64,000 nucleotides of DNA from Odiellus spinosus (Eukaryota; Arthropoda; Arachnida; Opiliones; Phalangiidae). Positions 10,053-20,335 of this stretch are shown in pieces (the first letter of the stretch is position 1; every line of letters begins with the position of its first letter). The notes below the pieces were generated by a model. That model was not told the DNA's origin. It made no database searches and saw only the letters and a list, made by a program, of their open reading frames with translations. Both the position numbers and the translations under genes were made by a program. The DNA is taken from NCBI GenBank assembly GCA_963920705.1, contig OY987240.1:5978766-6042765 (forward strand), written 5' to 3'.

Positions 10053-11083
10053 ATGTTAAACTTTCATTGAACTTCAGTATTTTATGTCATTTTTGCTTTT
10101 TTAAAAGGTACAGTACTTTCTGATCTTAAGTATCTATGGTGTAGTGGTTATCACGTCCGATTTACACGCGGAAGGACCCAGGTTCGAGCCTTGCTAGGTA
10201 CAATGTTAAACTTTCATGGAACTTCAGTATTTATGTCATTTATGCTTTTATAAAAGGTACAGTACTACCTGAACTTAAGTATCTATGGTATAGTGGTTAT
10301 CACGTCTGCCTAACACGCGGAAGGACCCAGGTTGTATAAAAGATATACAACAGCTGAAGGATAAGTATCTATAGTGTAGTGGTAATCACGTCCGCCTTAC
10401 ACGCGGAAGTACTCAGGTTCGAACCCTGGTAGGTACAATGTTAAACTTTCATTGAACTTTGGTATTTTATGTCATTTTTGCTTTTATAAAAGGTACAGTA
10501 CTTCGTGATCTTAAGTATCTATGGTGTAGTGGTTATCACGTCCTCCTCACACGCGGAAGGACCCAGGTTCGAGCCCTGGTAAGTACAATGTTAAACTTTC
10601 ATTGAACTTCAGTATTTTATGTCATTTTTGCTTTTATAAAAGGTACAGAACTTTCTGATCTTAAGTATCTATGGTGTAGTGGTTATCACGTCCGCCTAAC
10701 ACGCGGAAGGACCCAGGTTCGAGCCATGGTAGATACAATGTTAAGATGTCATTGATCTTTGGTATTTTATGTCATTTTTGCTTTTATAAAAGATATACAA
10801 CAGGTGAAGGATAAGTATCTATGGCGTAGTGGTTATCACGTCCGCCTAACGCGCGGAAGGACCGAGGTTCGAGTCCTGGTAGATACAATGTTAAGCTTTC
10901 ATTGATCTTTGGGATTTTATGTCATTTTTGCTTTTATAAAAGATATACAACAGAAGGTGTCCGCCTTACACGCGGAAGGACCCAGGTTCGAGCCCTGGTA
11001 GGTACAATGTTGAACTTTCATTGAACTTTGGTATTTTATGTCATTTTTGCTTTTATAAAAGATATACAACAGATGAAGGATAA

Positions 11084-11156
11084 GTATCTATGGTGTAGTG
11101 GTAATCACGTCCGCCTTACACGCGGAAGGACCCAGGTTCGAGCCCTGGTAGGTACA
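11084..11156 (+). tRNA. tRNA-Val(TAC)
   Basis: Consensus TAC copy, 1104 bp after the one at 9980. Confidence 0.82.
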
Positions 11157-11768
11157 ATGTTAAACTTTCATTGAACTTCAGTATTTTATGTCATTTTTGC
11201 TTTTTTAAAAGGTACAGTACTTTCTGATCTTAAGTATCTATGGTGTAGTGGTTATCACGTCCGATTTACACGCGGATGGACCCAGGTTCGAGCCTTGCTA
11301 GGTACAATGTTAAACTTTCATTGAACTTCAGTATTTATGTCATTTATGCTTTTATAAAAGGTACAGTACTACCTGAACTTAAGTATCTATGGTATAGTGG
11401 TTATCACGTCTGCCTAACACGCGGAAGGACCCAGGTTGTATAAAAGATATACAACAGCTGAAGGATAAGTATCTATAGTGTAGTGGTAATCACGTCCGAC
11501 TTACACGCGGAAGTACCCAGGTTCGAACCCTGGTAGGTGCAATGTTAAACTTTCATTGAACTTTGGTATTTTATGTCATTTTTGCTTTTATAAAAGGTAC
11601 AGTACTTCGTGATCTTAAGTATCTATGGTGTAGTGGTTATCACGTCCTCCTCACACGCGGAAGGACCCAGGTTCGAGCCCTGGTAAGTACAATGTTAAAC
11701 TTTCATTGAACTTCAGTATTTTATGTCATTTTTGCTTTTATAAAAGGTACAGAACTTTCTGATCTTAA

Positions 11769-11841
11769 GTATCTATGGTGTAGTGGTTATCACGTCCGCC
11801 TAACACGCGGAAGGACCCAGGTTCGAGCCCTGGTAGATACA
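11769..11841 (+). tRNA. tRNA-Val(AAC)
   Basis: All stems Watson-Crick paired. Confidence 0.84.
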
Positions 11842-12186
11842 ATGTTAAGATGTCATTGATCTTTGGTATTTTATGTCATTTTTGCTTTTATAAAAGATAT
11901 ACAACAGGTGAAGGATAAGTATCTATGGCGTAGTGGTTATCACGTCCGCCTAACGCGCGGAAGGACCGAGGTTCGAGTCCTGGTAGATACAATGTTAAGC
12001 TTTCATTGATCTTTGAGATTTTATGTCATTTTTGCTTTTATAAAAGATATACAACAGAAGGTGTCCGCCTTACACGCGGAAGGACCCAGGTTCGAGCCCT
12101 GGTAGGTACAATGTTGAACTTCATTGAACTTTGGTATTTTATGTCATCTTTGCTTTTATAAAAGATATACAACAGATGAAGGATAA

Positions 12187-12259
12187 GTATCTATGGTGTA
12201 GTGGTAATCACGTCCGCCTTACACGCGGAAGGACCCAGGTTCGAGCCCTGGTAGGTACA
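12187..12259 (+). tRNA. tRNA-Val(TAC)
   Basis: Consensus TAC copy. Confidence 0.82.
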
Positions 12260-12571
12260 ATGTTAAACTTTCATTGAACTTCAGTATTTTATGTCATTTT
12301 TGCTTTTTTAAAAGGTACAGTACTTTCTGATCTTAAGTATCTATGGTGTAGTGGTTATCACGTCCGATTTACACGCGGAAGGACCCAGGTTCGAGCCTTG
12401 CTAGGTACAATGTTAAACTTTCATGGAACTTCAGTATTTATGTCATTTATGCTTTTATAAAAGGTACAGTACTACCTGAACTTAAGTATCTATGGTATAG
12501 TGGTTATCACGTCTGCCTAACACGCGGAAGGACCCAGGTTGTATAAAAGATATACAACAGCTGAAGGATAA

Positions 12572-12644
12572 GTATCTATGGTGTAGTGGTAATCACGTCC
12601 GCCTTACACGCGGAAGTACCCAGGTTCGAGCCCTGGTAGGTACA
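12572..12644 (+). tRNA. tRNA-Val(TAC), hybrid
   Basis: G9 and TTCGAGC of the main TAC family combined with variable loop AGTAC of the A9 family, in the A9 position of the repeat. Confidence 0.78.
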
Positions 12645-12956
12645 ATGTTAAACTTTCATTGAACTTCAGTATTTTATGTCATTTTTGCTTTTTTAAAAGG
12701 TACAGTACTTTCTGATCTTAAGTATCTATGGTGTAGTGGTTATCACGTCCGATTTACACGCGGAAGGACCCAGGTTCGAGCCTTGCTAGGTACAATGTTA
12801 AACTTTCATGGAACTTCAGTATTTATGTCATTTATGCTTTTATAAAAGGTACAGTACTACCTGAACTTAAGTATCTATGGTATAGTGGTTATCACGTCTG
12901 CCTAACACGCGGAAGGACCCAGGTTGTATAAAAGATATACAACAGCTGAAGGATAA

Positions 12957-13029
12957 GTATCTATAGTGTAGTGGTAATCACGTCCGCCTTACACGCGGAA
13001 GTACCCAGGTTCGAACCCTGGTAGGTACA
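12957..13029 (+). tRNA. tRNA-Val(TAC), A9 family
   Basis: All stems pair. Confidence 0.75.
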
Positions 13030-13256
13030 ATGTTAAACTTTCATTGAACTTTGGTATTTTATGTCATTTTTGCTTTTATAAAAGGTACAGTACTTCGTGA
13101 TCTTAAGTATCTATGGTGTAGTGGTTATCACGTCCTCCTCACACGCGGAAGGACCCAGGTGCGAGCCCTGGTAAGTACAATGTTAAACTTTCATTGAACT
13201 TCAGTATTTTATGTCATTTTTGCTTTTATAAAAGGTACAGAACTTTCTGATCTTAA

Positions 13257-13329
13257 GTATCTATGGTGTAGTGGTTATCACGTCCGCCTAACACGCGGAA
13301 GGACCCAGGTTCGAGCCCTGGTAGATACA
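13257..13329 (+). tRNA. tRNA-Val(AAC)
   Basis: All stems Watson-Crick paired. Confidence 0.84.
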
Positions 13330-14061
13330 ATGTTAAGATGTCATTGATCTTTGGTATTTTATGTCATTTTTGCTTTTATAAAAGATATACAACAGGTGAA
13401 GGATAAGTATCTATGGCGTAGTGGTTATCACGTCCGCCAAACGCGCGGAAGGACCGAGGTTCGAGTCCTGGTAGATACAATGTTAAGCTTTCATTGATCT
13501 ATGGGATTTTATGTCATTTTTGCTTTTATAAAAGATATACAACAGAAGGTGTCCGCCTTACACGCGGAAGGACCCAGGTTCGAGCCCTGGTAGGTATAAT
13601 GTTAAACTTTCATTGAACTTCGGTATTTTATGTCATTTATGCTTTTATAAAAGGTACAGTACTACCTGAACTTAAGTATCAATGGTATAGTGGTTATCAC
13701 GTCTGCCTAACACGCGGAAGGACCCAGGTTGTATAAAAGATATACAACAGCCGAAGGATAAGTATCTATAGTGTAGTTGTAATCACGTCCGCCTTACACG
13801 CGGAAGTACCCAGGTTCGAACCCTGGTAGGTACAATGTTAAACTTTCATTGAACTTTGGTATTTTATGTCATTTTTGCTTTTATAAAAGGTACAGTACTT
13901 CGTGATCTTAAGTATCTATGGTGTAGTGGTTATCACGTCCTCCTCACACGCGGAAGGACCCAGGTTCGTGCCCTGGTAGGTACAATGTTGAACTTTCATT
14001 GAACTTTGGTATTTTATGTCATTTTTGCTTTTATAAAAGATATACAACAGATGAAGGATAA

Positions 14062-14134
14062 GTATCTATAGTGTAGTGGTAATCACGTCCGCCTTACACG
14101 CGGAAGTACCCAGGTTCGAACCCTGGTAGGTACA
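14062..14134 (+). tRNA. tRNA-Val(TAC), A9 family
   Basis: All stems pair. Here the A9 body has the full type 2 flank rather than following a 5'-half unit. Confidence 0.75.
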
Positions 14135-14361
14135 ATGTTAAACTTTCATTGAACTTTGGTATTTTATGTCATTTTTGCTTTTATAAAAGGTACAGTACTT
14201 CGTGATCTTAAGTATCTATGGTGTAGTGGTTATCACGTCCTCCTCACACGCGGAAGGACCCAGGTTCGAGCCCTGGTAAGTACAATGTTAAACTTTCATT
14301 GAACTTCAGTATTTTATGTCATTTTTGCTTTTATAAAAGGTACAGAACTTTCTGATCTTAA

Positions 14362-14434
14362 GTATCTATGGTGTAGTGGTTATCACGTCCGCCTAACACG
14401 CGGAAGGACCCAGGTTCGAGCCCTGGTAGATACA
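14362..14434 (+). tRNA. tRNA-Val(AAC)
   Basis: All stems Watson-Crick paired. Confidence 0.84.
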
Positions 14435-15166
14435 ATGTTAAGATGTCATTGATCTTTGGTATTTTATGTCATTTTTGCTTTTATAAAAGATATACAACAG
14501 GTGAAGGATAAGTATCTATGGCGTAGTGGTTATCACGTCCGCCTAACGCGCGGAAGGACCGAGGTTCGAGTCCTGGTAGATACAATGTTAAGCTTTCATT
14601 GATCTTTGGGATTTTATGTCATTTTTGCTTTTATAAAAGATATACAACAGAAGGTGTCCGCCTTACACGCGGAAGGACCCAGGTTCGAGCCCTGGTAGGT
14701 ACAATGTTAAACTTTCATTGAACTTCGGTATTTTATGTCATTTATGCTTTTATAAAAGGTACAGTACTACCTGAACTTAAGTATCAATGGTATAGTGGTT
14801 ATCACGTCTGCCTAACACGCGGAAGGACCCAGGTTGTATAAAAGATATACAACAGCCGAAGGATAAGTATCTATAGTGTAGTTGTAATCACGTCCGCCTT
14901 ACACGCGGAAGTACCCAGGTTCGAACCCTGGTAGGTACAATGTTAAACTTTCATTGAACATTGGTATTTTATGTCATTTTTGCTTTTATAAAAGGTACAG
15001 TACTTCGTGATCTTAGGTATCTATGGTGTAGTGGTTATCACGTCCTCCTCACACGCGGAAGGACCCAGGTTCGTGCCCTGGTAGGTACAATGTTGAACTT
15101 TCATTGAACTTTGGTATTTTATGTCATTTTTGCTTTTATAAAAGATATACAACAGATGAAGGATAA

Positions 15167-15239
15167 GTATCTATGGTGTAGTGGTAATCACGTCCGCCTT
15201 ACACGCGGAAGGACCCAGGTTCGAGCCCTGGTAGGTACA
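15167..15239 (+). tRNA. tRNA-Val(TAC)
   Basis: Consensus TAC copy. Confidence 0.82.
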
Positions 15240-15904
15240 ATGTTAAACTTTCATTGAACTTCAGTATTTTATGTCATTTTTGCTTTTTTAAAAGGTACAG
15301 TACTTTCTGATCTTAAGTATCTATGGTGTAGTGGTTATCACGTCCGATTTACACGCGGAAGGACCCAGGTTCGAGCCTTGCTAGGTACAATGTTAAACTT
15401 TCATTTAACTTCAGTATTTTATGTCATTTATGCTTTTATAAAAGGTACAGTACTACCTGAACTTAAGTATCTATGGTATAGTGGTTATCACGTCTGCCTA
15501 ACACGCGGAAGGACCCAGGTTGTATAAAAGATATACAACAGCTGAAGGATAAGTATCTATAGTGTAATGGTAATCACGTCCGCCTTACACGCGGAAGTAC
15601 CCAGGTTCGAACCCTGGTAGGTACAATGTTAAACTTTCATTGAACTTTGGTATTTTATGTCATTTTTGCTTTTATAAAAGGTACAGTACTTCGTGATCTT
15701 AAGTATCTATGGTGTAGTGGTTATCACGTCCTCCTCACACGCGGAAGGACCCAGGTTCGAGCCCTGGTAGGTACAATGTTGAACTTTCATTGAACTTTGG
15801 TATTTTATGTCATTTTTGCTTTTATAAAAGATATACAACAGATGAAGGATAAGTATCTATGGTGTAGTGGTAATCACGTCCGCCTTACACGCGGAAGGAC
15901 CCAG

Positions 15905-15912
15905 GTTCGAGC
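15905..15912. repeat. Left 8-bp target duplication of the P-like element
   Basis: GTTCGAGC, the core of the tRNA B box. Identical to 17796-17803. Confidence 0.85.
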
Positions 15913-15947
15913 CATAGATATGAAAAATAAGCTAGATCCACTACCCT
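15913..15947 (+). repeat. Left terminal inverted repeat of the P-like element
   Basis: 35 bp beginning CATAGATATG; matches the reverse complement of 17759-17795. Confidence 0.82.
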
Positions 15948-16224
15948 CACGGCCAACCGGGGGGGAAAACGTCGGGAACCGAAGGCTGCCATTTGAGGGA
16001 CATTATGTATTTAGCGCCATCTAGTCAAGAAGGATCAGACACTTTAAAAGGGAAAAACCGCGGGAAATTTGAAGGGATGAATTCTCGTTTATGAAAGCGC
16101 GGGAAACCTAAAGATGCTAATAGGCCATTTGAGTAAAAGCAAAAGCGCGGGAAATTACAAAATGATTAAGCAACTTTTTGAGGTTTGAGAGCTTGGGTAA
16201 AGGCGAAATAATAGAAGACTAAAA

Positions 16225-16545
16225 ATGGTTAAAAGTTGTGCTTTTTGCAATGTAAACGCAATAAGAGAGTCGGGAAGGAACAAAAGTGTTCATTTCATAG
16301 GTATAAAAAAACATTTTAATATAATCAAAATGTACAATAACCGAGGTGCATTTTTATTATTAAGATTTCTTCTGGGCAATAGTGAGTTGCAAAGAAAATG
16401 GATAGCTGTGGTAGATCGAGACAATTGGAATCCATCTTCATATGATTCAGTGCGTAGTGAACATTTCCAGGAGGAAGAAATTTATGTTCAAAACGGAAAA
16501 CACTATCTTAGAGATAATATTGTTCCAACAAAGGTTAATAACTAA
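16225..16545 (+). pseudogene. THAP DNA-binding domain of P-type transposase (degraded)
   Basis: An open frame of 106 residues resembles the THAP zinc finger at the N-terminus of P-element and THAP9-type transposases, which binds the transposon ends. Visible landmarks: the N-terminal pair CAFC (Cys5, Cys8), a central KW (RKWIAVV), SEHF near residues 79-82 and a VPT motif near the end (IVPTK). The third zinc ligand, normally Cys just before S-x-HF, is Arg here (SVRSEHF), so the C2CH site lacks one ligand. The stretch between the first Cys pair and the KW is also longer than usual, so extra sequence may be included. The start ATG at 16225 fits THAP proteins, which usually begin a few residues before the first Cys. 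Function is probably lost. Confidence 0.72.
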
Positions 16546-16559
16546 AATTAAGTGGTTGA

Positions 16560-17312
16560 TTGTGCAAAGATAACGTAAAGGGATGGTGCGGGGAATACTT
16601 CTCCGGCTTCGTTGACTATGGCATATCGGATGCTCTTGGGACCTTTTGTGTTTGCTGGGATATGGTTTCCAATAACAGCCGAGATAGCCAAACTATTGCG
16701 TCACAGGACTTTGGTATTTATGTTAGTAGCTATCAACTGTAGTTGTAAAATACCTCTTGAGTATTTCTTGCTTGATGGTACACCGGGCGGCTCTTGACGC
16801 AGCTTGTGAAAGAATGTTTAGCCAGGATCAACGCCACTGGAGTTAAGTGCGTGCCTTTGGTTAGCGACGGCTTAAGCAGCAATTTAACTATGGCCAAAAC
16901 ATTGGGAGCAAATTTGGATACAGAATATTTGGACCCCAGTTTCTCAAATCCTGCGAATCCAATGGGACATAGAATTTATTTAATCCTTAATGGAGGATTA
17001 AAACAGCCATCAAAAAGTGTTTTACAAATCTGCGCTTTGACAGAGTCATACATTCGGCAAAACGTTTCTGTTGATATGAAATCAAAAAACATTTCACTAT
17101 CCATTGAAATTGCTGTTATGCGAAAGTTGGTAAATGCAAATGTATTTAGCGAGCTTCAAGAGCACATGTTCGATTTTGAAGTTGGTATCGAACACCATCG
17201 TAATAGATTAATGAAAAACATTATTAATTTGTACACAAAGGTTCGCCTTCACAAAATAGCCAAAGATAAGAACCTACAATTAAAAAAGCAAGCCATTAGA
17301 CATAACTATTAA
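16560..17312 (+). pseudogene. P-type transposase catalytic region, frameshifted and deleted
   Basis: Pieces of a P/THAP9-like transposase run collinearly but in different frames. GFVDYGISDALGT is near 16605-16645. In a second frame LVFMLVAINC and KIPLEYFLLDG run to about 16790. In a third frame (16794-17312) come LVKECLARINATGVK, VSDGLSSNLTMAKTLGA, RIYLIL and a C-terminal part ending KVRLHKIAKDKNL. These match the order of the family's RNase H-like core. The segment after YLIL, where the family has a Cys-His/Met motif and a long insertion domain, is missing and a C-terminal stretch follows directly, so there is an internal deletion. About 250 codons remain of the 700 or more usual. Not a functional gene. 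Confidence 0.72.
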
Positions 17313-17758
17313 AATTATTTTTGTTTGAAGGGAAATAAAGCCTGTTAAATACCTTTATAATTCCGCTTCCCTGTAATTTATTTTGTGGATTCTTTTCAAC
17401 GCCGGTACATAAATCTTCTTTTACTAAAACTAACAAGTAGCATCCTAATAATATTAATTATAACAATAATAAAAGGAATCAGGAGTCTAAAATAACGTTG
17501 CTTCCATTACAACGGAGGCAAGAAATATAAAATTTTCAACAATATCTGTGCTTTCGGCTTTTATAGCAGACGAAATACGTGTTCGCCATATTTTAGTTTT
17601 TATTCGTAGCATCAGATGGCGCGAGCATACACATGAAGGGGGTTGCTCATATGGGGGCGAAAGTGAATTAAATAATTCAGTTCTCGCCCGTCAGATGGCG
17701 CGGAAAACGGATTGTCCCTCAAATGGCAGCCACCTGGGTCTGTCGTACCCCCCCCCAT
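17313..17758. other. 3' non-coding part of the P-like element
   Basis: No gene. Holds AT-rich sequence, CAGATGGCGC-type motifs (about 17613-17622 and 17692-17701) and the inner inverted repeat at 17713-17731. Confidence 0.6.
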
Positions 17759-17795
17759 AGGGCAGTGGGTCTAGCTTATTTTTCATATGTCTATG
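17759..17795 (-). repeat. Right terminal inverted repeat of the P-like element
   Basis: 37 bp; in reverse it begins CATAGACATATG. Just inside it lies a 9-C run. Confidence 0.82.
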
Positions 17796-17803
17796 GTTCG
17801 AGC
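17796..17803. repeat. Right 8-bp target duplication of the P-like element
   Basis: GTTCGAGC, directly after the element's final TATG and continuing into CCTGGTAGATAC of the interrupted tRNA. Confidence 0.85.
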
Positions 17804-18043
17804 CCTGGTAGATACAATGTTAAGATTTCATTGATCTTTGGTATTTTATGTCATTTTTGCTTTTATAAAAGATATACAACGGGTGAAGGATAAGTATCTA
17901 TGGCGTAGTGGTTATCACGTCCGCCTAACGCGCGGAAGGACCGAGGTTCGAGTCCTGGTAGATACAATGTTAAGCTTTCATTGATCTTTGGGATTTTATG
18001 TCATTTTTGCTTTTATAAAAGATATACAACAGATGAAGGATAA

Positions 18044-18116
18044 GTATCTATGGTGTAGTGGTAATCACGTCCGCCTTACACGCGGAAGGACCCAGGTTCG
18101 AGCCCTGGTAGGTACA
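18044..18116 (+). tRNA. tRNA-Val(TAC)
   Basis: Consensus TAC copy. Confidence 0.82.
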
Positions 18117-18429
18117 ATGTTAAACTTTCATTGAACTTCAGTATTTTATGTCATTTTTGGTTTTTTAAAAGGTACAGTACTTTCTGATCTTAAGTATCTA
18201 TGGTGTAGTGGTTATCACGTCCGATTTACACGCGGAAGGACCCAGGTTCGAGCCTTGCTAGGTACAATGTTAAACTTTCATTGAACTTCAGTATTTTATG
18301 TCATTTATGCTTTTATAAAAGGTACAGTACTACCTGAACTTTAGTATCTATGGTAAAGTGGTTAACACGTCTGCCTAACACGCGGAAGGACCCAGGTTGT
18401 ATAAAAGATATACAACAGCTGAAGGATAA

Positions 18430-18502
18430 GTATCTATAGTGTAGTGGTAATCACGTCCGCCTTACACGCGGAAGTACCCAGGTTCGAACCCTGGTAGGTA
18501 CA
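18430..18502 (+). tRNA. tRNA-Val(TAC), A9 family
   Basis: All stems pair. Confidence 0.75.
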
Positions 18503-19029
18503 ATGTTAAACTTTCATTGAACTTTGGTATTTTATGTCATTTTTGCTTTTATAAAAGGTACAGTACTTCGTGATCTTAAGTATCTATGGTGTAGTGGTTA
18601 TCACGTCCTCCTCACACGCGGAAGGACCCAGGTTCGAGCCCTGGTAAGTACAATGTTAAACTTTCATTGAACTTCAGTATTTTATGTCATTTTTGCTTTT
18701 ATAAAAGGTACAGTACTTTCTGATCTTAAGTATCTATAGTGTAGTGGTAATCACGTCCGCCTTACACGCGGAAGTACCCAGGTTCGAACCCTTGTAGGTA
18801 CAATGTTAAACTTTCATTGAACTTTGGTATTTTATGTCATTTTTGCTTTTATAAAAGGTACAGTACTTCGTGATCTTAAGTATCTATGGTGTAGTGGTTA
18901 TCACGTCCTCCTCACACGCGGAAGGACCCAGGTTCGAGCCCTGGTAAGTACAATGTTAAACTTTCATTGAACTTCAGTATTTTATGTCATTTTTGCTTTT
19001 ATAAAAGGTACAGTACTTTCTGATCTTAA

Positions 19030-19102
19030 GTATCTATGGTGTAGTGGTTATCACGTCCGCCTAACACGCGGAAGGACCCAGGTTCGAGCCCTGGTAGATA
19101 CA
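19030..19102 (+). tRNA. tRNA-Val(AAC)
   Basis: All stems Watson-Crick paired. Confidence 0.84.
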
Positions 19103-19429
19103 ATGTTAAGATTTCATTGATCTTTGGTATTTTATGTCACTTTTGCTTTTATAAAAGATATACAACAGGTGATAGATAAGTATCTATGGCGTAGTGGTTA
19201 TCACGTCCGCCTAACGCGCGGAAGAACCGAGGTTCGAGTCCTGGTAGATACAATGTTAAGCTTTCTTTGGGATTTTATGTCATTTTTGCTTTTATAAAAG
19301 ATATACAACAGAAGGTGTCTGCCTTACACGCGGAAGGACCCAGGTAGGTACAATGTTGAACTTTCATTGAACTTTGGTATTTTATGTCATTTTTGCTTTT
19401 ATAAAAGATATACAACAGATGAAGGATAA

Positions 19430-19502
19430 GTATCTATGGTGTAGTGGTAATCACGTCCGCCTTTCACGCGGAAGGACCCAGGTTCGAGCCCTGGTAGGTA
19501 CA
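19430..19502 (+). tRNA. tRNA-Val body with anticodon TTC
   Basis: All stems pair but the loop reads CTTTCAC, a Glu-type (GAA codon) anticodon on a valine body. One A-to-T change from the TAC family explains it. Confidence 0.65.
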
Positions 19503-19815
19503 ATGTTAAACTTTCATTGAACTTCAGTATTTTATGTCATTTTTGCTTTTATAAAAGGTACAGTACTTTCTGATCTTAAGTATCTATGGTGTAGTGGTTA
19601 TCACGTCCGTTTTACACGCGGAAGGATCCAGGTTGGAGCCTTGCTAGGTACAATGTTAAACTTTCATTGAACTTCAGTATTTTATGTCATTTATGCTTTT
19701 ATAAAAGGTACAGTACTACCTGATCTTAAGTATCTATGGTATAGTGGTTATCACGTCTGCCAAACACGCGGAAGGACCCAGGTTGTATAAAAGATATACA
19801 ACAAATGAAGGATAA

Positions 19816-19888
19816 GTATCTGTAGTGTAGTGGTAATCACGTCCGCCTTACACGCGGAAGGACCCAGGTTCGAGCCCTGGTAGGTACA
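19816..19888 (+). tRNA. tRNA-Val(TAC)
   Basis: A9; acceptor GTATCTG gives a G7-T66 wobble; other stems pair. Confidence 0.72.
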
Positions 19889-19965
19889 ATGTTAAACTTT
19901 CATTGAACTTTGGTATTTTATGTCATTTTTGCTTTTATAAAAGGTGCAGTACTTCGTGATCTTGA

Positions 19966-20038
19966 GTATCTATGGTGTAGTGGTTATCACGTCCTCCTCA
20001 AACGCGGAAGGACCCAGGTTCGAGCCCTGGTAGGTACA
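19966..20038 (+). pseudogene. tRNA-Val-like, anticodon CAA
   Basis: Loop CTCAAAC would read a Leu codon (TTG). The anticodon stem has one mismatch (TCCTC/GCGGA). Confidence 0.55.
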
Positions 20039-20115
20039 ATGTTAAACTTTCATTGAACTTCAGTATTTTATGTCATTTTTGCTTTTATAAAAGGTACAGT
20101 ACTTTCTGATCTTAA

Positions 20116-20188
20116 GTATCTATGGTGTAGTGGTTATCACGTCCGCCTAACACGCGGAAGGACCCAGGTTCGAGCCCTGGTAGATACA
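20116..20188 (+). tRNA. tRNA-Val(AAC)
   Basis: All stems Watson-Crick paired. Confidence 0.84.
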
Positions 20189-20262
20189 ATGTTAAGATTT
20201 CATTGATCTTTGGTATTTTATGTCATTTTTGTTTTTATAAAAGATATACGACAGAAGGGTAA

Positions 20263-20335
20263 GTATCTATGGTGTAGTGGTTATCACTTCCGCCTCACAC
20301 GCGGAAGGACCCAGGTTCGAACCCTGGTAGGTACA
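20263..20335 (+). tRNA. tRNA-Val(CAC)
   Basis: G26 is T; stems pair; T loop TTCGAAC. Upstream spacer type 3 (ACAGAAGGGTAA). Confidence 0.75.

Larger units (their letters stand above)
4879..15250 (+). repeat. 1.10-kb higher-order repeat of the tRNA array
   Basis: The same order of units recurs: TAC, degenerate, 5'-half, TAC-A9, CAC, AAC, GCG, 3'-half. Starts of the lead TAC unit are 4879, 5983, 7087 and 8191 (1104 bp each), then 9145 (one unit shorter, 954), 9980, 11084 (1104) and 12187 (1103). Later copies (12.5-15.2 kb) are rearranged. Near-identity between copies suggests amplification by unequal exchange. Confidence 0.88.
2654..15912 (+). repeat. tRNA-Val array, domain 1 (about 98 units)
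   Basis: Head-to-tail tRNA-derived units, normally 150 bp apart. Families: AAC (3' strand TAGATAC); CAC; TAC (D loop GGTAATC, upstream GATATACAACAG); TAC-A9 (A at position 9, T loop TTCGAAC); GCG (GGCGTAG, AAC anticodon, T stem CGAGG/CCTGG with one mismatch); a degenerate class with GATTTACAC in the anticodon arm and a broken T stem; 5'-half units ending at GGTT (starts 3039, 5179, 6282, 7385, 8490, 9444, 10279, 11383, 12485, 12871, 13676, 14781, 15467); and 3'-half units beginning near the anticodon arm (about 4753, 5855, 6961, 8064, 9017, 10955, 12060, 13553, 14652). GCG-family starts: 4610, 5714, 6818, 7922, 8876, 10815, 11919, 13407, 14512. CAC units with an unpaired anticodon-stem base (TCCTC): 6518, 7622, 9680, 10515, 11619, 13107, 13912, 14212, 15017, 15703. 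Degenerate starts: 2889, 6133, 7237, 8341, 9295, 10130, 11234, 12337, 12722, 15317. Confidence 0.93.
15913..17795 (+). mobile_element. P-element-like DNA transposon (THAP), 1883 bp, defective
   Basis: The ends are inverted repeats: left 15913-15947 starts CATAGATATGAAAAATAAGC and right 17759-17795 read in reverse starts CATAGACATATGAAAAATAA, with a few substitutions and a 2-base gap. A second inverted pair of 19 bp starting GGCTGCCATTTGAGG is at 15984-16002 and 17713-17731, with GCGCCATCT further in. It is flanked by an exact 8-bp target duplication GTTCGAGC, the size made by P-family transposases. Inside are a THAP-domain exon and fragments of the transposase core. It sits inside the tRNA array with no array sequence of its own. 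The coding parts are broken, so this copy is probably immobile unless helped in trans. Confidence 0.88.
15853..17816 (+). pseudogene. tRNA-Val(TAC) split by the P-like element
   Basis: Positions 1-60 of a TAC-family tRNA are at 15853-15912 and positions 61-73 at 17804-17816 (CCTGGTAGATACA). The insertion falls at the end of the T loop and the duplicated target is the B-box core. The second target copy (17796-17803) is the extra one; without it the tRNA would be complete. Confidence 0.85.
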
